Source: Auxenochlorella pyrenoidosa | Lineage: Eukaryota; Chlorophyta; Trebouxiophyceae; Chlorellales; Chlorellaceae | Assembly: GCA_001430745.1 (NCBI GenBank) | Contig: KQ481983.1 | Span: 51,241-61,369 of the forward strand | DNA: 10,129 nt | Direction of reading: 5' to 3' | Part shown: positions 8,580 through 10,129 of the stretch, piece after piece | Numbering within the stretch: position 1 is the stretch's first letter | How the letters are laid out: each line of letters starts with the position of its first letter | Made by a program: the position numbers and the translations under genes | Notes under the pieces: generated by a model | What the model saw: the letters and a program-made list of their open reading frames with translations, nothing else | Database searches by the model: none | Told to the model about the DNA's origin: nothing

Positions 8580-10084
8580 TCACTGCGGGCCCGAGCCCTG
8601 CTGCTGCTGCTGCCGCTGCTGCCGCGCCGCCGCGCGCGCCTCCTTCTCGGCCTCCACCTCTGCCAGCATGCGCTCCATCTCTGCGGGTGGGCAGGGGCAC
8701 GGGGATGACGCATTTGCGCTTGGACAGGGGTACGGGGATGACGCGTTTGCGCTTGGACAAGGGAGGGGGGATGACGCGTTTGCGCTTAGGCAGGGGTAGG
8801 AGTGGGTAGGGGTTTGGGGGCGGGCACATGAGGGCGCGCACAGCAGGCAGCGGCAAGGGCGGCGAGCAGAGATCGTTCACGCCCTCAAAACTACTAGGCA
8901 CAGCAGCAGTAAAGATGTGGCACGGCTCATGTGGGCGGTGGGCGGGACATGCAGGTGGTAAATGCACCCCCCCCAGCCGCCACCTACGCCACCCACGCCC
9001 CGACCAAACGGAAGCACCCCCCCCCCACCCAGCCACCCCACCCCCCGCCCGTGGGTGCGATGCTCACCGGACTCTGGCATCTCTTCCAGCCGCTTGCGCA
9101 TCACCGCCTCCTCATAGTCCTCCAGCTGCTTCACGTAGGTCATTTGCTGCAGGCGGGGGCACAAAGAGTGGGGATCAGCAGCAGTGCGGCTGTGACGATT
9201 CCAGCTGCTTCACGTGCGTCATTTGCTGCAGGGGGTGTAGGGCAAGCGCGGGTCAGGGCAAGCGGGGGTCGGCGGCGGCTCGGCAGTGACGAGACCATCA
9301 GCCAGGGGCAGCAGGCACGGCGGCCTCGCAGGGCGCCCTGTCTGCTGCTCACCAAGGGCATGGCGGCCGGCAACACGGGGAGGGTTGCAGCGGCGAGGCG
9401 CAGCAGCCAGCAACCCCTCAATGCTCACACTGAAAGCATGCTCTGTTCCACCCACACACACACACACCCAGGCAGTGACGTGATCAGGCCCAATGCCCTG
9501 CCCGGCTGGCTGGCGCCCCAAGCCCCGGCCGGCGCCCACCTTGGTGGCCACACGGAACAGGTAGGAGCCCACCCAGCCAAAGGTCATGCCCACAAAGATG
9601 ATGAGCTGTGCGCACAGGGAGGGGGGGCGGACTTTGGAAGGCACCCCCGGGCAGGCATGCGTGGCACAAAGCAGCGGGAGCAGTGGCAGGAGCAGCTGCG
9701 GGCGCGGCTGGGGCTGCGATGCGCTTGGCAGAGGCCGCAGAGCGGCTGCAGCTGTCGTCGGGGCGCTGCTCAGGCGGCATGCAAGCAGCTTTGGGCTGCG
9801 GTGCTACTGCGCCCACCTGCGCCCAGTTGCCGGCCATGCCGGCGTCCATGCCAGTGGCCTGCAGGGACGCACAGTAGAAAGGGGCGTCAGCAACTGCGGG
9901 GCTGCCCTGGTGTTGAACATGGGCGCTTGCGCGCATGCCGCATAATTGCATGCCAGCACTGGGCGGCGGCAACGGTGAAGGTGGGGCGCACCTGCAGGCC
10001 ATAGTAGAGCGCATAGCCAGCGCCGATCAGCCCCGCGCCAATCAGGATCACATCCTTGCGGCTGTAGCCAAACTCCGTGTTGCG
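8580..10084 (-). CDS. DUF3007-family plastid membrane protein, C-terminal five exons (partial)
   Basis: Exons 10084-9992, 9858-9817, 9605-9540, 9146-9068 and 8680-8580 join in phases 0, 0, 0 and 1 and give 126 residues ending in TGA. The N-terminus, including any transit peptide, lies off the right edge. The order matches DUF3007 proteins of cyanobacteria and plastids: a GYSRKDVILIG entry into a first membrane helix (about 11-30), a short GMDAGMAGNWAQ linker, a second helix with GWVGSYLFRVATK (46-67), then QMTYVKQLEDYEEAVMRKRL and an EEMPES-EMERMLAEVEAE coiled or helical tail. Role unknown; thylakoid or envelope location is inferred from the family. The family name comes from memory of the MTYxKQLxxYE motif and should be confirmed. 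The tail ends in a Q/R run coded by CAG repeats (residues 113-121), a local expansion. Confidence 0.88.
8597..8631. repeat. CAG/CTG triplet tract coding a C-terminal polyglutamine run
   Basis: On the coding (minus) strand, CAG CAG CGG then five CAG codons give QQRQQQQQ near the end of the DUF3007 protein. This is a short imperfect triplet repeat and may vary in length among strains. Confidence 0.8.
8681..9067 (-). other. Last intron of the DUF3007 gene, carrying a minisatellite
   Basis: A 387-bp phase-1 intron runs from the gtgagc donor at 9067 to the ccgcag acceptor at 8681. It contains C-rich tracts near the donor (8968-9055 on the plus strand) and a 33-bp minisatellite near the acceptor. 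If retained, the reading frame from the upstream exon meets a stop at about 8877, before the minisatellite, so the repeat is not part of a retained-intron protein. Confidence 0.85.
8692..8812. repeat. 33-bp minisatellite, three full copies plus a degenerate partial copy
   Basis: Units start at 8692, 8725 and 8758, each with the core ggggatgacgcgtttgcgct. Unit 1 differs by an A in gcAttt, and unit 3 has gaggggg in place of gtacgg. A partial copy (caggggtagg...) begins at 8791 and fades into GGGTAGG repeats. The array ends about 12 bases from the acceptor of the following exon. Confidence 0.92.
9121..9294. repeat. 79-bp imperfect tandem duplication at a DUF3007 exon acceptor
   Basis: Plus-strand 9121-9152 and 9200-9231 (tccagctgcttcacgt.. 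to ..catttgctgcag) are identical except for two adjacent bases. The following sequence also aligns (ggatcagcagcagtgcggctgtgacga against gggtcggcggcggctcggcagtgacga, shown here only as positions about 9172-9198 and 9251-9291). Copy 1 is the real exon start (acceptor at 9147). Copy 2 repeats the acceptor and about eight codons, reading QMTHVKQLE. Confidence 0.88.
9147..9539 (-). other. DUF3007 intron carrying the duplicated acceptor and a CA repeat
   Basis: A 393-bp phase-0 intron (donor gtgggc, acceptor ctgcag). It holds, in transcript order, a (CA)n run on the plus strand at 9453-9467 (TG in the transcript), then the second copy of the exon start with its own ctgcag acceptor at 9226, then the real acceptor. 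Confidence 0.85.
9453..9467. repeat. (CA)n dinucleotide microsatellite
   Basis: About seven CA units are followed by CCAGGCAG. The run is intronic. Confidence 0.85.
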
Positions 10085-10129
10085 CTGCACGTGGAGAGGT
10101 TGGGAGGGGGGGGGGGGGGGGGGTTGGGT
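10085..10129 (-). other. Intron end with an 18-base homopolymer, next to the window edge
   Basis: The plus strand has 18 consecutive G at 10106-10123, which is C18 in the transcript. It is followed by a C/T-rich stretch and the acceptor cacgtgcag at 10085. It serves as the polypyrimidine tract of the intron before the first visible DUF3007 exon. The exact run length is liable to sequencing or assembly error. Confidence 0.75.

Noticed and set aside
8692..8812. Possible CRISPR array (33-bp repeats)
   Set aside because: The copies are directly abutting with no spacers and lie in an intron of a eukaryotic gene.
8509..9036. Minus-strand frame with repeated SKRKRVIP, resembling nuclear localisation signals
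   Set aside because: It is the 33-bp minisatellite read through an intron. It is not in frame with the flanking DUF3007 exons, and retention of the intron stops at about 8877 before reaching it.
8931..10004. Plus-strand reading frame of 357 codons
   Set aside because: It is antisense to the DUF3007 exons, low in complexity, and explained by GC-rich composition; the minus-strand exons match a family and agree in phase.

Overview
This window looks like nuclear DNA of a GC-rich, intron-dense green alga, most likely a trebouxiophyte of the Chlorella type. The evidence is: genes cut into many short exons by 130-390 bp introns with GT..AG borders; acceptors that are mostly TGCAG or GCAG; G/C-rich third codon positions; a TGTAA-type poly(A) signal after one gene; and products that are typically eukaryotic or plastid-associated (spliceosomal SmE, an NAR1-type formate/nitrite transporter, a DUF3007 protein). 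Most long uninterrupted reading frames here are composition shadows. The real genes appear only when exons are joined by splice site and phase.

Layout. Left edge to 873, minus strand: the first two exons of a small multi-pass membrane protein, perhaps of the COPI-associated/TVP15 type; the rest is unresolved or off the left edge. 874-1401: a divergent promoter region. 1402-2232, plus strand: the complete four-exon gene for Sm protein E (86 aa), the only plus-strand gene. 2233-2924: convergent 3' ends, with a TGTAA signal for the next gene. 2925-4173, minus strand: a two-exon gene for an unrecognised 355-aa protein. 4174-4819: non-coding. 4820-7846, minus strand: a complete ten-exon FNT (NAR1-like) anion channel of 365 aa. 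All nine introns were placed by phase and by the family's conserved motifs. 7847-8579: non-coding, the FNT upstream region and the 3' side of the next gene. 8580-10084 and beyond the right edge, minus strand: the last five exons of a DUF3007-type plastid membrane protein.

The genes do not form a functional cluster; they are unrelated housekeeping and plastid genes. The most notable structure is at the splice junctions. The donor of FNT exon 4 has an exact 19-bp copy 62 bp away inside the following intron. The acceptor of a DUF3007 exon, with its first codons, is tandemly duplicated 79 bp upstream. The last DUF3007 intron also carries a 33-bp minisatellite. I saw no mobile element, CRISPR array, RNA gene or new multi-gene system.
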